A DNA stretch of 64,000 nt from Tachypleus tridentatus (Eukaryota; Arthropoda; Merostomata; Xiphosura; Limulidae): NCBI RefSeq assembly GCF_004210375.1, contig NC_134829.1, positions 54,614,107 to 54,678,106 on the forward strand, given 5' to 3'. The notes under the pieces were generated by a model. It was not told the origin of the DNA. It made no database searches and saw only the letters and a list, made by a program, of their open reading frames with translations. Positions 24,331-36,839 of the stretch are shown here, piece after piece; position 1 is the first letter of the stretch; the number at the start of each line of letters is the position of its first letter. The position numbers and the translations under genes are program-made.

Positions 24331-25603
24331 TTTTATCCTTCTTAAGAATTATGTGTTCACAAACGAAAAGGTTATTTTACTAAACTCATGAAATACTTGA
24401 AACTAAACAAAAACGGAAAGGTTATTTATCCTTCTTAAGAATTATGTGTTCACAAACGAAAAGGTTATTTTACTAAACTCATGAAATACTTGAAACTAAA
24501 CAAAACGGAAAGGTTATTTATCCTTCTTAAGAATTATGTGTTCACAAACGAAAAGGTTATTTTACTAAACTCATGAAATACTTGAAACTAAACAAAAACG
24601 GAAAGGTTATTTATCCTTCTTAAGAATTATGTGTTCACAAACGAAAAGGTTATTTTACTAAACTCATGAAATACTTGAAACTAAACAAAAACGGAAAGGT
24701 TATTTATCCTTCTTAAGAATTATGTGTTCACAAACGAAAAGGTTATTTTACTAAACTCATGAAATACTTGAAACTAAACAAAAACGGAAAGGTTATTTAT
24801 CCTTCTTAAGAATTATGTGTTCACAAACGAAAAGGTTATTTATCCTTCTTAAGAATTATGTGTTCACAAACGGAAAGGTTATTTATCCTTCTTAAGAATT
24901 ATGTGTTCACAAACGGAAAGGTTATTTATCCTTCTTAAGAATTATGTGTTCACAAACGGAAAGGTTATTTATCCTTCTTAAGAATTATGTGTTCACAAAC
25001 GGAAAGGTTATTTATCCTTCTTAAGAATTATGTGTTCACAAACGGAAAGGTTATTTATCCTTCTTAAGAATTATGTGTTCACAAACGGAAAGGTTATTTA
25101 TCCTTCTTAAGAATTATGTGTTCACAAACGGAAAGGTTATTTATCCTTCTTAAGAATTATGTGTTCACAAACGAAAAGGTTATTTATCCTTCTTAAGAAT
25201 TATGTGTTCACAAACGAAAAGGTTATTTATCCTTCTTAAGAATTATGTGTTCACAAACGGAAAGGTTATTTATCCTTCTTAAGAATTATGTGTTCACAAA
25301 CGAAAAGGTTATTTATCCTTCTTAAGAATTATGTGTTCACAAACGAAAAGGTTATTTATCCTTCTTAAGAATTATGTGTTCACAAACGAAAAGGTTATTT
25401 ATCCTTCTTAAGAATTATGTGTTCACAAACGGAAAGGTTATTTATCCTTCTTAAGAATTATGTGTTCACAAACGGAAAGGTTATTTATCCTTCTTAAGAA
25501 TTATGTGTTCACAAACGAAAAGGTTATTTATCCTTCTTAAGAATTATGTGTTCACAAACGGAAAGGTTATTTTACTAAACTCATGAAATACTTGAAACTA
25601 AAC
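24331..25603. repeat. Nested minisatellite: 93-bp units then 43-bp units
   Basis: Five long units of about 93 bp come first. Each is a 43-bp module (GGAAAGGTTATTTATCCTTC, TTAAGAATTATGTGTTCACA) plus a 50-bp module with TTTACTAAACTCATGAAATA. They are followed by about 18 copies of the 43-bp module alone. The array closes with one more 50-bp module at about 25560-25603. The modules share GGTTATTT at their junctions. Confidence 0.96.
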
Positions 25604-25702
25604 TTATCTTCCTTTTACCACACGCAAGGAAATAAAATATTCACACTAGCTATGTATTCATTATGTATGCACATTTCTCGAGACTTTATATACAGATTTC
25701 AA

Positions 25703-27982
25703 ACAGAAAATGATTTTATGTATCTGAACGTTGGTTTCTAACATCCAGAAAACTATTTTATGTATCTAAACGTTGGTTTCTAACACTCAGAGAACTATTT
25801 TATGTATCTAAACGTTGGTTTCTAACACCCAGAAAACTATTTTATGTATCTTAACGTTGGTTTCTAACACCCAGAAAACTATTTTATGTATCTAAAAGTT
25901 GGTTTCTAACACCCAGAAAACTATTTTATGTATCTAAACGTTGGTTTCTAACACCCAGAAAACTATTTGATGTATCTAAACGTTGGTTTCTAACACCCAG
26001 AAAACTATTTTATGAATCTAAAAGTTGGTTTCTAACACCCAGAAAACTATTTTATGTATCTAAACGTTGGTTTCTAACACCCAGAAAACTATTTTATGTA
26101 TCTAAACGTTGGTTTCTAACACCCAGGAAACTATTTATGTATCTAAACGTTGGTTTCTAACACCCAGAAAACTACTTTATATATCTAAACGTTGGTTTCT
26201 AACACCCAGAAAACTACTTGATGTATCTAAACGTTGGTTTCTAACACCCAGAAAACTATTTGATGTATCTAAACGTTGGTTTCTAACACCCAGAAAACTA
26301 CTTGATGTATCTAAACGTTGGTTTCTAACACCCAGAAAACTATTTGATGTATCTAAACGTTGGTTTCTAACACCCAGAAAACTATTTGATATATCTAAAC
26401 GTTGGTTTCTAACACCCAGAAAACTATTTGATATATCTAAACGTTGGTTTCTAACACCCAGAAAACTATTTGATGTATCTAAACGTTGGTTTCTAACACC
26501 CAGAAAACTACTTTATATATCTAAACGTTGGTTTCTAACACCCAGAAAACTACTTGATGTATCTAAACGTTGGTTTCTAACACCCAGAAAACTATTTGAT
26601 ATATCTAAACGTTGGTTTCTAACACCCAGAAAACTATTTGATATATCTAAACGTTGGTTTCTAACACCCAGAAAACTATTTGATGTATCTAAACGTTAGT
26701 TTCTAACACCCAGAAAACTATTTGATGTATCTAAAAGTTGGTTTCTAACACCCAGAAAACTATTTTATGTATCTAAAAGTTGGTTTCTAACACCCATAAA
26801 ACTATTTTATGTATCTAAACGTTGGTTTATAACACCCAGGAAACTATTTATGTATCTAAACGTTGGTTTCTAACACCCAGAAAACTACTTTATATATCTA
26901 AACGTTGGTTTCTAACACCCAGAAAACTACTTGATGTATCTAAACGTTGGTTTCTAACACCCAGAAAACTATTTGATGTATCTAAACGTTGGTTTCTAAC
27001 ACCCAGAAAACTATTTGATGTATCTAAACGTTGGTTTCTAACACCCAGAAAACTATTTGATATATCTAAACGTTGGTTTCTAACACCCAGAAAACTATTT
27101 GATGTATCTAAACGTTAGTTTCTAACACCCAGAAAACTATTTGATGTATCTAAAAGTTGGTTTCTAACACCCAGAAAACTATTTTATGTATCTAAAAGTT
27201 GGTTTCTAACACCCATAAAACTATTTTATGTATCTAAACGTTGGTTTCTAACACCCAGGAAACTATTTATGTATCTAAACGTTGGTTTCTAACACCCAGA
27301 AAACTACTTTATATATCTAAACGTTGGTTTCTAACACCCAGAAAACTACTTTATGTATCTAAACGTTGGTTTCTAACACCCAGAAAACTATTTGATGTAT
27401 CTAAACGTTGGTTTCTAACACCCAGAAAACTATTTGATGTATCTAAACGTTGGTTTCTAACACCCAGAAAACTATTTGATATATCTAAACGTTGGTTTCT
27501 AACACCCAGAAAACTATTTGATATATCTAAACGTTGGTTTCTAACACCCAGAAAACTATTTGATGTATCTAAACGTTGGTTTCTAACACCCAGAAAACTA
27601 TTTGATGTATCTAAACGTTGGTTTCTAACACCCAGAAAACTATTTGATGTATCTAAACGTTGGTTTCTAACACCCAGAAAACTACTTTATATATCTAAAC
27701 GTTGGTTTCTAACACCCAGAAAACTACTTTATGTATCTAAACGTTGGTTTCTAACACCCAGAAAACTATTTGATGTATCTAAACGTTGGTTTCTAACACC
27801 CAGAAAACTATTTGATGTATCTAAACGTTGGTTTCTAACATCCAGAAAACTATTTGATATATCTAAACGTTGGTTTCTAACACCCAGAAAACTATTTGAT
27901 ATATCTAAACGTTGGTTTCTAACACCCAGAAAACTATTTGATATATCTAAACGTTGGTTTCTAACACCCAGAAAACTATTTT
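25703..27982. repeat. 42-bp minisatellite, about 54 copies
   Basis: The unit contains GTATCTAAACGTTGGTTTCT and AACACCCAGAAAACTATTTG. Unit length is divisible by three, so it reads KLFDVSKRWFLTPR on the plus strand, in blocks of 98-247 codons interrupted by 41-bp units. Identical variant strings start near 26822 and 27241 (419 bp apart, 10 units with one shortened), which shows higher-order duplication. No start context, splice site or domain supports a gene. Confidence 0.96.
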
Positions 27983-27984
27983 AA

Positions 27985-29479
27985 ACATCATTATTGATTA
28001 CTTAATTCGAGACCCCACGTCCTCACCTCTTTTATTCCCTCTTTAATCTCTGTAAACATGTAAAGTTTAAAGTATTCGAATGCAAATACTGTGATTACAG
28101 CAATGTCTTTTATCTTAGTCAAGTCCTTAGAGGGACATTGTGAATGGTTGTCTTCTCTGAAGAAATATTTGGTTCGTATTATGTAGAGAGACATTAGCGA
28201 ACGCACGGAAAAAATAAACCATGCAGTTCATTGTACTTTAATATGTATTGTTTAACATACCATCAGAGAGTAGAAACAGAACAACACAACTAAAGATAAA
28301 ACACATGGTTGAATAAAAACTCCATTTTGTTCTCAGACAGAAATCATTATAAATACTACCTGGATTGTGAATTCTCAGTTAATGTGCAGAAGTATATTTT
28401 AATTAAAGTTTTCTGCAACAAGCAAATTAATTAAATTATGAAATTTCAGGGTCAAAACAAGTTTGTAGTTTCTCAACCATTTTATTACAAGTCAGTTTTG
28501 GCTGTTGATAAGAAATCGAAACAAATCGATGGGCGAAGATTTAACTATATATTTTAACGTATAGTTTAACAGGCTGTAGAGAATGAAGAAAGTGAAATCA
28601 AATAAGGTTGTGTTGTTTAAAAGAAGAATTAATTAAAAACTTCCCAGATCACTTATTGATCAATATCTTGGAATTCGAGTCGAACCCTGTTTTTCCATTA
28701 GCAAACCACGTGACAGCTGCCATTTTCTCACCAACTGCTTATTAATATTTTGATAAAGCAAAAATGAATTCATTAAGGATATAAAGGATAAGATATAACG
28801 GTAATGACAATGATATGCAGTGGTCTCGGTTGACTCTACCCTCTCCAACAGCTGTTGCTATACAAGGTTTTACGCATGTCAACCGTCCCAATCCTCAAGT
28901 CACTAGAACTACTGTAGTTTTCCTTTTTGAAATGGATGCTGCCAGCTTTGTTATTAGATTTTAGAGGCGTGACACGTTTACACCAGAAACGCAGTCGAAG
29001 ACTGGCAGCGATATAAAAAGATAACAGTTGTGACGTGACGTGCTTTTGAGAATCGTGTAAAGTGTATAATGAAACCGGGTCGTAGAGACGTGATGTGTTA
29101 CACCGAAGGAGTTACGTATGAAAGGTCAACAATGTTAAACATGCAAGTTAAATCAATCATTACAGATAACGAGAGTAAAATTCTTCTCACAGCAAACACG
29201 TCATATAATTCTCCAACTTCTCAAGTTCGGCAAGATTCATTTTGATCTTTTACTTGAAATCAACATATCAAGCTAATAACTAGAAATAATTAAACTGGAT
29301 GGTCACCAGTTTACCTTTCTTTAATAGAAGGCTTGAAACTGAGAAAATACGCGAACATTATACCAATACATGGATAACAGAGAACAAACGACAACAAATT
29401 GACAGGAATAATAACACCAAAGAAATGTAATGGAAACAGAAAATACAATATAGTCATGAATTTATTGACCTAATGTCGT
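27985..29479. other. AT-rich unique sequence, no gene seen
   Basis: Short open frames only (up to 71 codons). No recognised homology. Confidence 0.55.
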
Positions 29480-29870
29480 ACAAACTTCCTAAGCTATATC
29501 AAATGTCACCCATAAAATGGACTAAACCACAACGCTTTACAAACATTAACCTATATCAATGTCACCCATAAAATGAACAAAACAGTATTGTTCCACAAAC
29601 ACTAAGCTACATCAAATGTCACCCATAAAATGGGGCACAGATAATCTAGCTGCTTTGTGTCATAAAACATCAAATCAACCAATCAACCATAAAATGGACT
29701 AAACCATAATGCTTTACAAACACTCAATAAGCTGTATCAAATGCCACCCATTAAATGGAAAAACAACATTGCTCCACAAACACTTACTAAGTTATATCAT
29801 ATTTCGTCCATCAAATGGACAAACACTTTCTAAGCTATATCAAACTTGTCATTCATCAAAGTAAATACTT
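29480..29870. repeat. Degenerate minisatellite of about 60 bp, 6-7 copies
   Basis: Units share TATATCAAATGTCACCCATA, AAATGG, then TTTACAAACACTAA. Unit lengths vary and substitutions are many, so this is an old array. Confidence 0.82.
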
Positions 29871-30445
29871 TACAGTCTCCGACATAAATAACAACTTTCG
29901 AAGCACAAGTTTCTAAGCAACAGATAGTTTTAAAGACATTTTATTATAACGAAAATTTCCGTTTTGCTTTGAGAAAACTTTCAAAAGTTAAGCATAACGC
30001 ACTATAATGGAATTCTTGCTTATTTGATACTGGAGAAAAATTTTTATAACGCGATGTGTAAACCCTAACATCGCGAAATTTGTATCCTGTGTGCATGTAG
30101 ATTTACAATAGGGGTTACAACTTTCCAGTTTGGCCTCCGCTTCCTGCCACTTCCCGTCACGGAAAACTTTATTTTTATTCATTCTCAGGCTGCAGATGTG
30201 ACGTCATGAATGCATCACACGCGGATCTAATGCACTGGTGCCAGGGTTTATTAAAAATAATCTCTCTACTTACAAAATAGTAGAATTAATCTTAAAAAAA
30301 AAACTTTTAGATTAAATAGGTAAATGTAGAAACACCATTACGAAAACCTAAAACTCGCCCTGACAAAGAATGGGAAGGTTTTCAACCCAAATGTTATTTA
30401 CTTTTATTACGTAAGTAGAAACACGTGAACCTTCTTGTGAATAGT

Positions 30446-30709
30446 GTTTGTTTTGTTTTCGAATTTCGAGCAAAGGTACACTAGGGCTATCTATGCTAGC
30501 CGTCCCTAATATAGCAGTGTAAAACTAGAAGGAAGGCAACTAGCCATCACCACCCACCACCAACTCTTGGGCTACTCTTTTACCAACGAATAGTGGGATT
30601 GAACGTTACATTGTAACACCTCCACGGCTGAAAGGGCGAGCATGTTTGGTGTGACTGAGATTCGAACCCGCGACCCTCAGATTACGAGTCGAGTGCCTTA
30701 ACCGAGCCC
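30446..30709 (-). mobile_element. tRNA-derived SINE, family 1
   Basis: It contains TTTGTTTTGTTTTCGAATTT, GCTAGCCGTCCCTAATATAG, GCCATCACCACCCACCACC, and a reversed tRNA head GAGATTCGAACCCGCGACCC. It ends GAGTCGAGTGCCTTAACCGA without the outermost tRNA bases. It lies 57 bp upstream of the Penelope-like fragment. Confidence 0.93.
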
Positions 30710-30765
30710 TTGCGAATAGTAAAGAAGCAATAGTTTGGTAAAAGAAAAGCGTACCCCAAGAGACA

Positions 30766-31241
30766 ATGTTCTATGATATTACAACAAAACACATGTTTAT
30801 TGATATCTCTGTTGTGCTGTGTCTATCACGAGATTCTGTTTGCGGGATCAAAAAATGCAATCTTTACCCAAGCTATGACATTCCAGTTAATACCAAATCT
30901 ATTCAAAAACCAGGCACAAAACTAAGGTCTATACTATGTAAATACTACACTGACAAACACCACACCAACATTATTTATAAAATACAATGTGACAACTGCC
31001 ACGACTTCTATATTGGAGAAACAAGTAGAAAAATGGAAACCAGATTCAAAGAACACAAAAAGTCACCTTCACACGTTTTGAACACGGCAAATCAAATAAA
31101 CACAACATAACCATAGAAAACACCTAAATACTAAATAAAGAAACAAACATAAAGGAACGTAAAATTAAAGAAGGCTTACTTATACAACAACTCAAGCCCA
31201 AAATGAACCAATACAAAGGAACACCTTTATACCTATACTAA
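30766..31241 (+). pseudogene. Penelope-like retroelement, 3' fragment with GIY-YIG endonuclease domain
   Basis: The translation includes KPGTKLRSILCKYY, then NIIYKIQCDNCHDFYIGETS and RKMETRFKEHKKS. This is the linker plus GIY-YIG nuclease domain at the C terminus of Penelope-like reverse transcriptases (IIY and YIG form the signature, and the Arg and Glu of RFKEHK fit the family). After about 31070 the homology moves to another frame: FEHGKSNKHN, an in-frame TAA at 31125-31127, then KEGLLIQQLKPKMNQYKGT and a stop at 31239-31241. The reverse transcriptase domain is absent. One frameshift and one stop make it a dead, 5'-truncated copy. Confidence 0.85.
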
Positions 31242-31354
31242 TAAATATAATCGAACATCTAAGCACGCCCTCTACATTCCTACACTCAATTACACAACCC
31301 CCTTCAAACATGTGGTCAGTTATCGGTCAGTTACCTCTTTCTTTCTTTGTGAAC

Positions 31355-31390
31355 CTGACGATGACCGAAGAAAGTCGAAACGTTGTTCGC
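31355..31390 (+). ncRNA. Hammerhead-ribozyme-like motif in Penelope tail
   Basis: CTGACGA at 31355-31361 fits the CUGANGA core. GAC...GTC can form a short stem II, followed by GAAA at 31377-31380 and CGTTGTTCG, which can form a very short stem III. Penelope-like elements are known to carry minimal hammerhead motifs. I cannot identify a convincing stem I or a canonical cleavage triplet, so it may be degenerate. Confidence 0.4.
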
Positions 31391-31926
31391 TCCTCTACAT
31401 ACAGCTTTCTCTACCCATACCAACCGTTTTTACATATATATGAACGATATGACTACACGGACAAAAAAGAAATGAAAGTCACATTTTTATTTCTTATTGA
31501 CTTAATATTAGCTCTATTCTATTCGCCGCTATTTCAGTCTACACCATTATACGTTCTTATAATATTAGCGTCAAAAAAGTTAAAACTTGAGTTATTCAAA
31601 TAAAGTAATGTAATACTCATTGTTTAACACTATATATTTAACAGGATGTTACACCAACATTTAATTTATTGTTAAAAATAAATACGAAATACACAAACGT
31701 TTTAGAATACTACAGCTGGTTAGAACAGGACAGCACACTCGACAACACCACAAAGTAAACCGAAAAGTCCAGTAAAGGCGGCAGAAGTACACGTATTAAG
31801 TACACAACTGAATTTACCCAAAATCCTATTAAATAAAACATCAAGTTCTTTATATCACACATTATTCGAAATTAACAAACTCCAATTTGTAGAAAATGAG
31901 GGTAGAGACATTTAATCACATTAATT

Positions 31927-32040
31927 TGTTTGTGTTAGAGCAAAGCCACACTTGGCTGCATACTGTGTCCATCAGGAGAATCGAACCCTGGATTTTAGCG
32001 TTGTAAGTTCGTTAACTTACCGCTATCCACCAGAGGAGTG
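31927..32040 (-). mobile_element. Family-2 tRNA-like SINE copy
   Basis: GTTAGAGCAAAGCCACACTT, GTCCATCAGGAGAATCGAAC (reversed B box), TTTTAGCGTTGTAAGTTCG, then CTTACCGCTATCCACCAGAG. Reads as a reversed tRNA-like head with a 3' body. Confidence 0.78.
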
Positions 32041-32451
32041 TCGAAACTGATTTCCTTTACTCTCTCAGTCAATTTCAAGAACCAAAGTTGTTGTTAACAA
32101 TAAGATACATGGTGGATCCTTCTGGTACGTCGGTAAAGATATTTTTTGCAACAATGGACGTATAGTAGAACAGTACCCTAAAAAGGGCTAATAACACTGT
32201 ATGACGAATTTCATTTTAAGGATTCAACGCCATAAACACCTTCAAAGCAGGAAACTAAGTAATGGGGCATAAAAACCAAATGGACGCGGTCTGCTGTCAT
32301 ATTTTTGTAACATTACACATATACGATCGCGCATATTACAACATCATAAAAAACGCAAAATACACGATTTAAACAATTGCCGAACAAAGATAAATTAAAT
32401 AACTTTCATCATACGTTGCTTTAATTTTCGCAGTTCGACAACTCTGCTGTG

Positions 32452-32627
32452 ATTGGCCGTAAATAGAAAGTTCTAGAAACATTAATTAAACGAGGTTTGA
32501 TGTCACGAGGCTAAATACCAGCTCGGGGTGAATTATAGACAACGAGCTCTAATTATCATATGGCACCTCATCCGTTAAGACAGCTAAAGAAAAATTACAC
32601 ACACAAATGTGATGGTAATATATAAAG
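32452..32627 (+). promoter_or_regulatory. Candidate promoter: inverted CCAAT, heat-shock-element-like triplet, TATA
   Basis: ATTGG is at 32452-32456. GAAAGTTCTAGAA at 32467-32479 fits a perfect three-pentamer heat shock element. TATATAAAG is at 32619-32627. No recognisable coding exon follows: the ATG at 32701 opens only 40 codons, unless GTAAGA at 32720 is a donor. A 9-base match of this sort is expected roughly once per 130 kb by chance, so this is tentative. Confidence 0.2.
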
Positions 32628-33654
32628 GCAATAATCACATTAGGTTTCCCGGCAGCAACTCTAAATATCCTCTTTCGATCGATCTTACGAAAGCTATACA
32701 ATGAATATTGTCAGTTGCTACGTAAGACTTGTTAGAGATACCGACACAAGCACTCTGCCACACTGCAGCTGTATACACAGTATCCAGTCTTATTTTAAAA
32801 ACTTTATTTACCTAAATGTTTAAATGCATCTTGAAGAAGATGTCGCTTGCGATTCGCGTTTACAGGGTATTACAGGACGCCTTATTGTCGACAGAACGTG
32901 TATATCTTTCAAGATTTTGAATACAATGAGCGGATTGGCTCTAACGTTAGATTTCCATACGAAATTAAAAACTGGGTGAAAAAGGTCAAAAACATTCGGA
33001 TAGTAAAGATCATATACAATGTATAAATTTGTATAAACGCAAATTACACATAAAAGTTGTATCTAAATATTATAATACTTCAAGCTCGAGTATTGTCTTT
33101 AATACACCATTAAAATACAGTCATTTTCAGTATTATAATACACTACAATAAATACATTATCGTACAGTTAATACAAACTTCTTTACGTTTTAACACGGGA
33201 AACTAGACTAGTTCCTCAAAAACGTTAAAACTATATAAATATATGACAATACACTAAATCAAATATCCTATACTTAAATCGCATATATGCTCATATTTTA
33301 ACACACTATATTATACTCTAGTACTTTTAAAAACTACAAAATGGACTACGATACTGAAAATACACGAAATACTTAGCATTGGCATACCAAACCCCTTTAG
33401 ACTGGACGATAATGTATGTAAGACGTTGCGAATGGATCAAACTAATGGTCAAACGTATCATCAAGTATGCGTGTGATGTAAACATTTATCTAAACACATT
33501 AAACACTACGTTTAAGCTACTGTGAATAATTTATAGATATGGCGACAACAAAGTACGATAAAAGTTTAATATCATACAAATGCTAAGCCTTAAGTTTAGT
33601 GTTCTGAATACGTTAGTTTGTGCCAATATACTGTATAAGTGATGTTTTGATAGT
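32628..33654. other. AT-rich unique sequence, no gene recognised
   Basis: Only short open frames. No homology, splice-bounded exon or repeat is seen. Confidence 0.5.
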
Positions 33655-34150
33655 AGAGTGAACAATGTTGTAGCAACACCAGAGTGCACAGTAACGCGAT
33701 ATTAAAACAAACACGTAACCAACAATGAAACAAGACTGAACAATACTATAGTAAAACCAGAGCGCAGAGTAATGCGATATTAAAACAAACATAAAAACAA
33801 TAATGGCACAAGAATTAACAATACTGTAGTGACACCAGAGCGCAGAGTAATGCGATATTAAAACAAACATCTCACCAATAATGGCACAAGACTGAACAAT
33901 ACTGTAGTAACACCAGAGCGCAGAGTAACGCGATATTAAAACAAACACGTCACCAATAATGGCACAAGACTGAACAATACTGTAGTAACACCAGAGCGCA
34001 GAGTAACGCGATATTAAAACAAACACGTCACCAATAATGGCACAAGACTGAACAATACTGTAGTAACACCAGAGCGCAGAGTAACGCGATATTAAAACAA
34101 ACATCTCACCAATAATGGCACAAGACTGAACAATAATAGAGTGAAACTAG
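33655..34150. repeat. 78-bp minisatellite, about 6.4 copies
   Basis: The unit contains ACACCAGAGCGCAGAGTAAC, GCGATATTAAAACAAACA and AATAATGGCACAAGACTGAA. Copy starts are 78 bp apart (for example 33915 and 33993). The minus strand has a 163-codon frame of hydrophobic 26-residue repeats, explained by the unit being divisible by three. Outer units are diverged. Confidence 0.95.
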
Positions 34151-34246
34151 AAAATGACAAGCGTTTGTGTGTATGTATATCTGTCTGCCCGTAACGAAAA
34201 CTATCCAACATTCCGTTCCCTAATCACATATCAGTTATTCGCCTCT

Positions 34247-34266
34247 AAGGGGTTCTAAAACCCCTT
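34247..34266. other. Perfect 8-bp hairpin in unidentified sequence
   Basis: AAGGGGTT-CTAA-AACCCCTT forms a perfect stem with a 4-nt loop. It sits in a non-tandem segment (about 34150-34490) with element-like texture (TGTGTGTATGTATATCTGTC, GCCATGGGAACCGCGCGTGC). I could not assign it to a family. Confidence 0.6.
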
Positions 34267-34499
34267 TCTCTATACGCTTAATTTTTATGGGTTGATAAGC
34301 ACTTAAATGTTCTTCACAGCTACTGATTTCCCAAACTCTGATCGCCATGGGAACCGCGCGTGCTGTGTACCAATGGATAGCTTTCCATGTTGTGAATTAC
34401 AAACTTTATGTTTTGCACTTAATCCGTTTTCTCATTTTTTTATGATATGGACGGTAATTTCGTATTTTCCTTTGCTGCTTACTTTGAATTTGTGATTTC

Positions 34500-35200
34500 T
34501 TAAAAACATATAGCAAATTATCTTTTTAGAGGGGAATGAAAAAATTCAAAGCAATAATAAACATTGTACAATTGTAAAACCATATATTTCTTATGAAATT
34601 ATAGTTGCTTAACATTGAAACTAATTTTCCCACAGTTTTGAAATACTAAAAAATATTGTAATGGTACAAGGTTAAGTGATAACGCTAGAAAAACAAACCT
34701 GTTCATAATAACGTGGCGATACTAGCGGATTAATAACATTGTTAAAAAGGAACACACATTTGTTAAAAGTAATGCCAGGACACCAGAGTGGCTATTAACA
34801 TTGTATAGTTTATTAAATAAATCTGCGTTAAAAATAATGAAATGACAATGAATGTTACTAATAATGTAAAGTAAATCAGGGATTATATGTTTAATAATTT
34901 AATAAATAAAGATGTAAAACCATATAATAATCGGTAAAACACTGGACTTTTACAACTAGATTACAATTATATAATATTGTAGAACAACCTTTTTAAACAA
35001 TCATAATTATACTGAATAAGAAACATTAATATACTTAAGTTGTTAAAAACAGACAAGCAAATATGTAAGAAATATAATGATATCATACGAACAGGTTGAT
35101 TTAGGTCAGCAATTAAAAGATCTTTGAAACACGTTCTTATTGGGATCTGACTGAACTGCATTCCGAGTATAAAACTGGCACCAACGAAAATCACAAATAA
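34500..35200. other. AT-rich unique sequence, no gene seen
   Basis: Very AT-rich. The 80-codon minus-strand frame at 34967-35209 is hydrophobic but unrecognised and runs into the next array. Confidence 0.5.
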
Positions 35201-36402
35201 ATAATTCACATTATCAATCGTTAAATGTATGAAATTATATCAATAAATTAAGGGTTATAATTCACCATATCAATCGTTAAATGTATGTAGTTATATCGAT
35301 AAATTAAGGGTTATAATTCACCATATCAATCATTAAATGTATGTAGTTATATCAATAAATTAAGGGTTATAATTCACTATATCAATCATTAAATGTATGT
35401 AGTTATATCAATAAATTAAGGGTTATAATTACCATATCAATCGTTAAATGTATGTAGTTATATCGATAAATTAAGGGTTATAATTCACCATATCAATCAT
35501 TAAATGTATGTAGTTATATCGATAAATTAAGGGTTATAATTACCATATCAATCATTAAATGTATGTAGTTATATCGATAAATTAAGGGTTATAATTCACC
35601 ATATCAATCATTAAATGTATGTAGTTATATCAGTAAATTAAGGGTTATAATTACCATATCAATCATTAAATGTATGTAGTTATATCAATAAATTAAGGGT
35701 TAAAATTCACCATATCAATCGTTAAATGTATGTAGTTATATCAATAAATTAAGGGTTAAAATTCACCATATCAATCGTTAAATGTATGTAGTTATATCAA
35801 TAAATTAAGGGTTATAATTACCATATCAATCATTAAATGTACGTAGTTATATCAATAAATTAAGGGTTATAATTCACCATATCAATCATAAAATGTATGT
35901 AGTTATATCAATAAATTAAGGGTTAAAATTCACCATATCAATCGTTAAATGTATGTAGTTATATCAATAAATTAAGGGTTATAATTCACCATATCAATCA
36001 TTAAATGTATGTAGTTATATCAATAAATTAAGGGTTAAAATTCACCATATCAATCGTTAAATGTATGTAGTTATATCAATAAATTAAGGGTTATAATTAC
36101 CATATCAATCATTAAATGTATGTAGTTATATCAATAAATTAAGGGTTATAATTCACCATATCAATCGTTAAATGTATGTAGTTATATCAATAAATTAAGG
36201 GTTATAATTCACTATATCAATCATTAAATGTATGTAGTTATATCAATAAATTAAGGGTTATAATTACCATATCAATCATTAAATGTATGTAGTTATATCG
36301 ATAAATTAAGGGTTATAATTCACAATATCAATCATTAAATGTATGTAGTTATATCAATAAATTAAGGGTAACTATAACCCACTATATCAACCGTTCTATG
36401 TA
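35201..36402. repeat. 55-56 bp minisatellite, about 21 copies
   Basis: The unit contains ATATCAATCGTTAAATGTAT, GTAGTTATATCAATAAATTA and AGGGTTATAATTCACC. A 1-bp length variant (ATTACCAT versus ATTCACCAT) and CGTT/CATT and CAAT/CGAT substitutions are interspersed. Outer units are decayed. Confidence 0.96.
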
Positions 36403-36839
36403 CTTTTGTAAAGTTGGAAACTGAAGTGAGGAGCAAAAGTAGCTGAGACTTAGCATCAATTTTCAGACAAGAAAGACGTATATTTCTTGTAAAGGAATCT
36501 AATTTTCATAGTATGATATCACGTGGTGAGAACAAGCTGATAACATGACCTTAAAAACAAAACCAACGCTTGACAGTAGGCAACACCTATGCAGGTGAAA
36601 GGTTAAAGTTCCAAGATGAAGGGCAGAGTAAGAAGTCACGAGCTCCTTGCTAACTTCAATACAATACAACGAACTTTAGATTGTGACAAGTAATTCGACA
36701 GTTTCATCGGGAAAAAATATTCAATGAAAACCGTTAAATTAAAAGCAGGTCGGAAAATATAAAAGAAATACATACAGATAATACAAATATCTATTTCTAA
36801 GAACTTTAAAAGATTGAGAGAAGAAATGACGTGTCAAAT

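Noticed and set aside
31310..31603. 97-codon frame after the Penelope fragment
   Set aside because: It starts in the element's non-coding tail, overlaps the hammerhead-like motif and ends in low-complexity hydrophobic sequence.
33613..34104. Hydrophobic 163-residue minus-strand protein
   Set aside because: Six copies of a 78-bp minisatellite unit read in frame. No independent gene evidence.
35201..36402. Telomere-like repeat (TTAAGGGTTA motif)
   Set aside because: The motif occurs once per 55-56 bp unit rather than as tandem TTAGG or TTAGGG, so it is an ordinary minisatellite.
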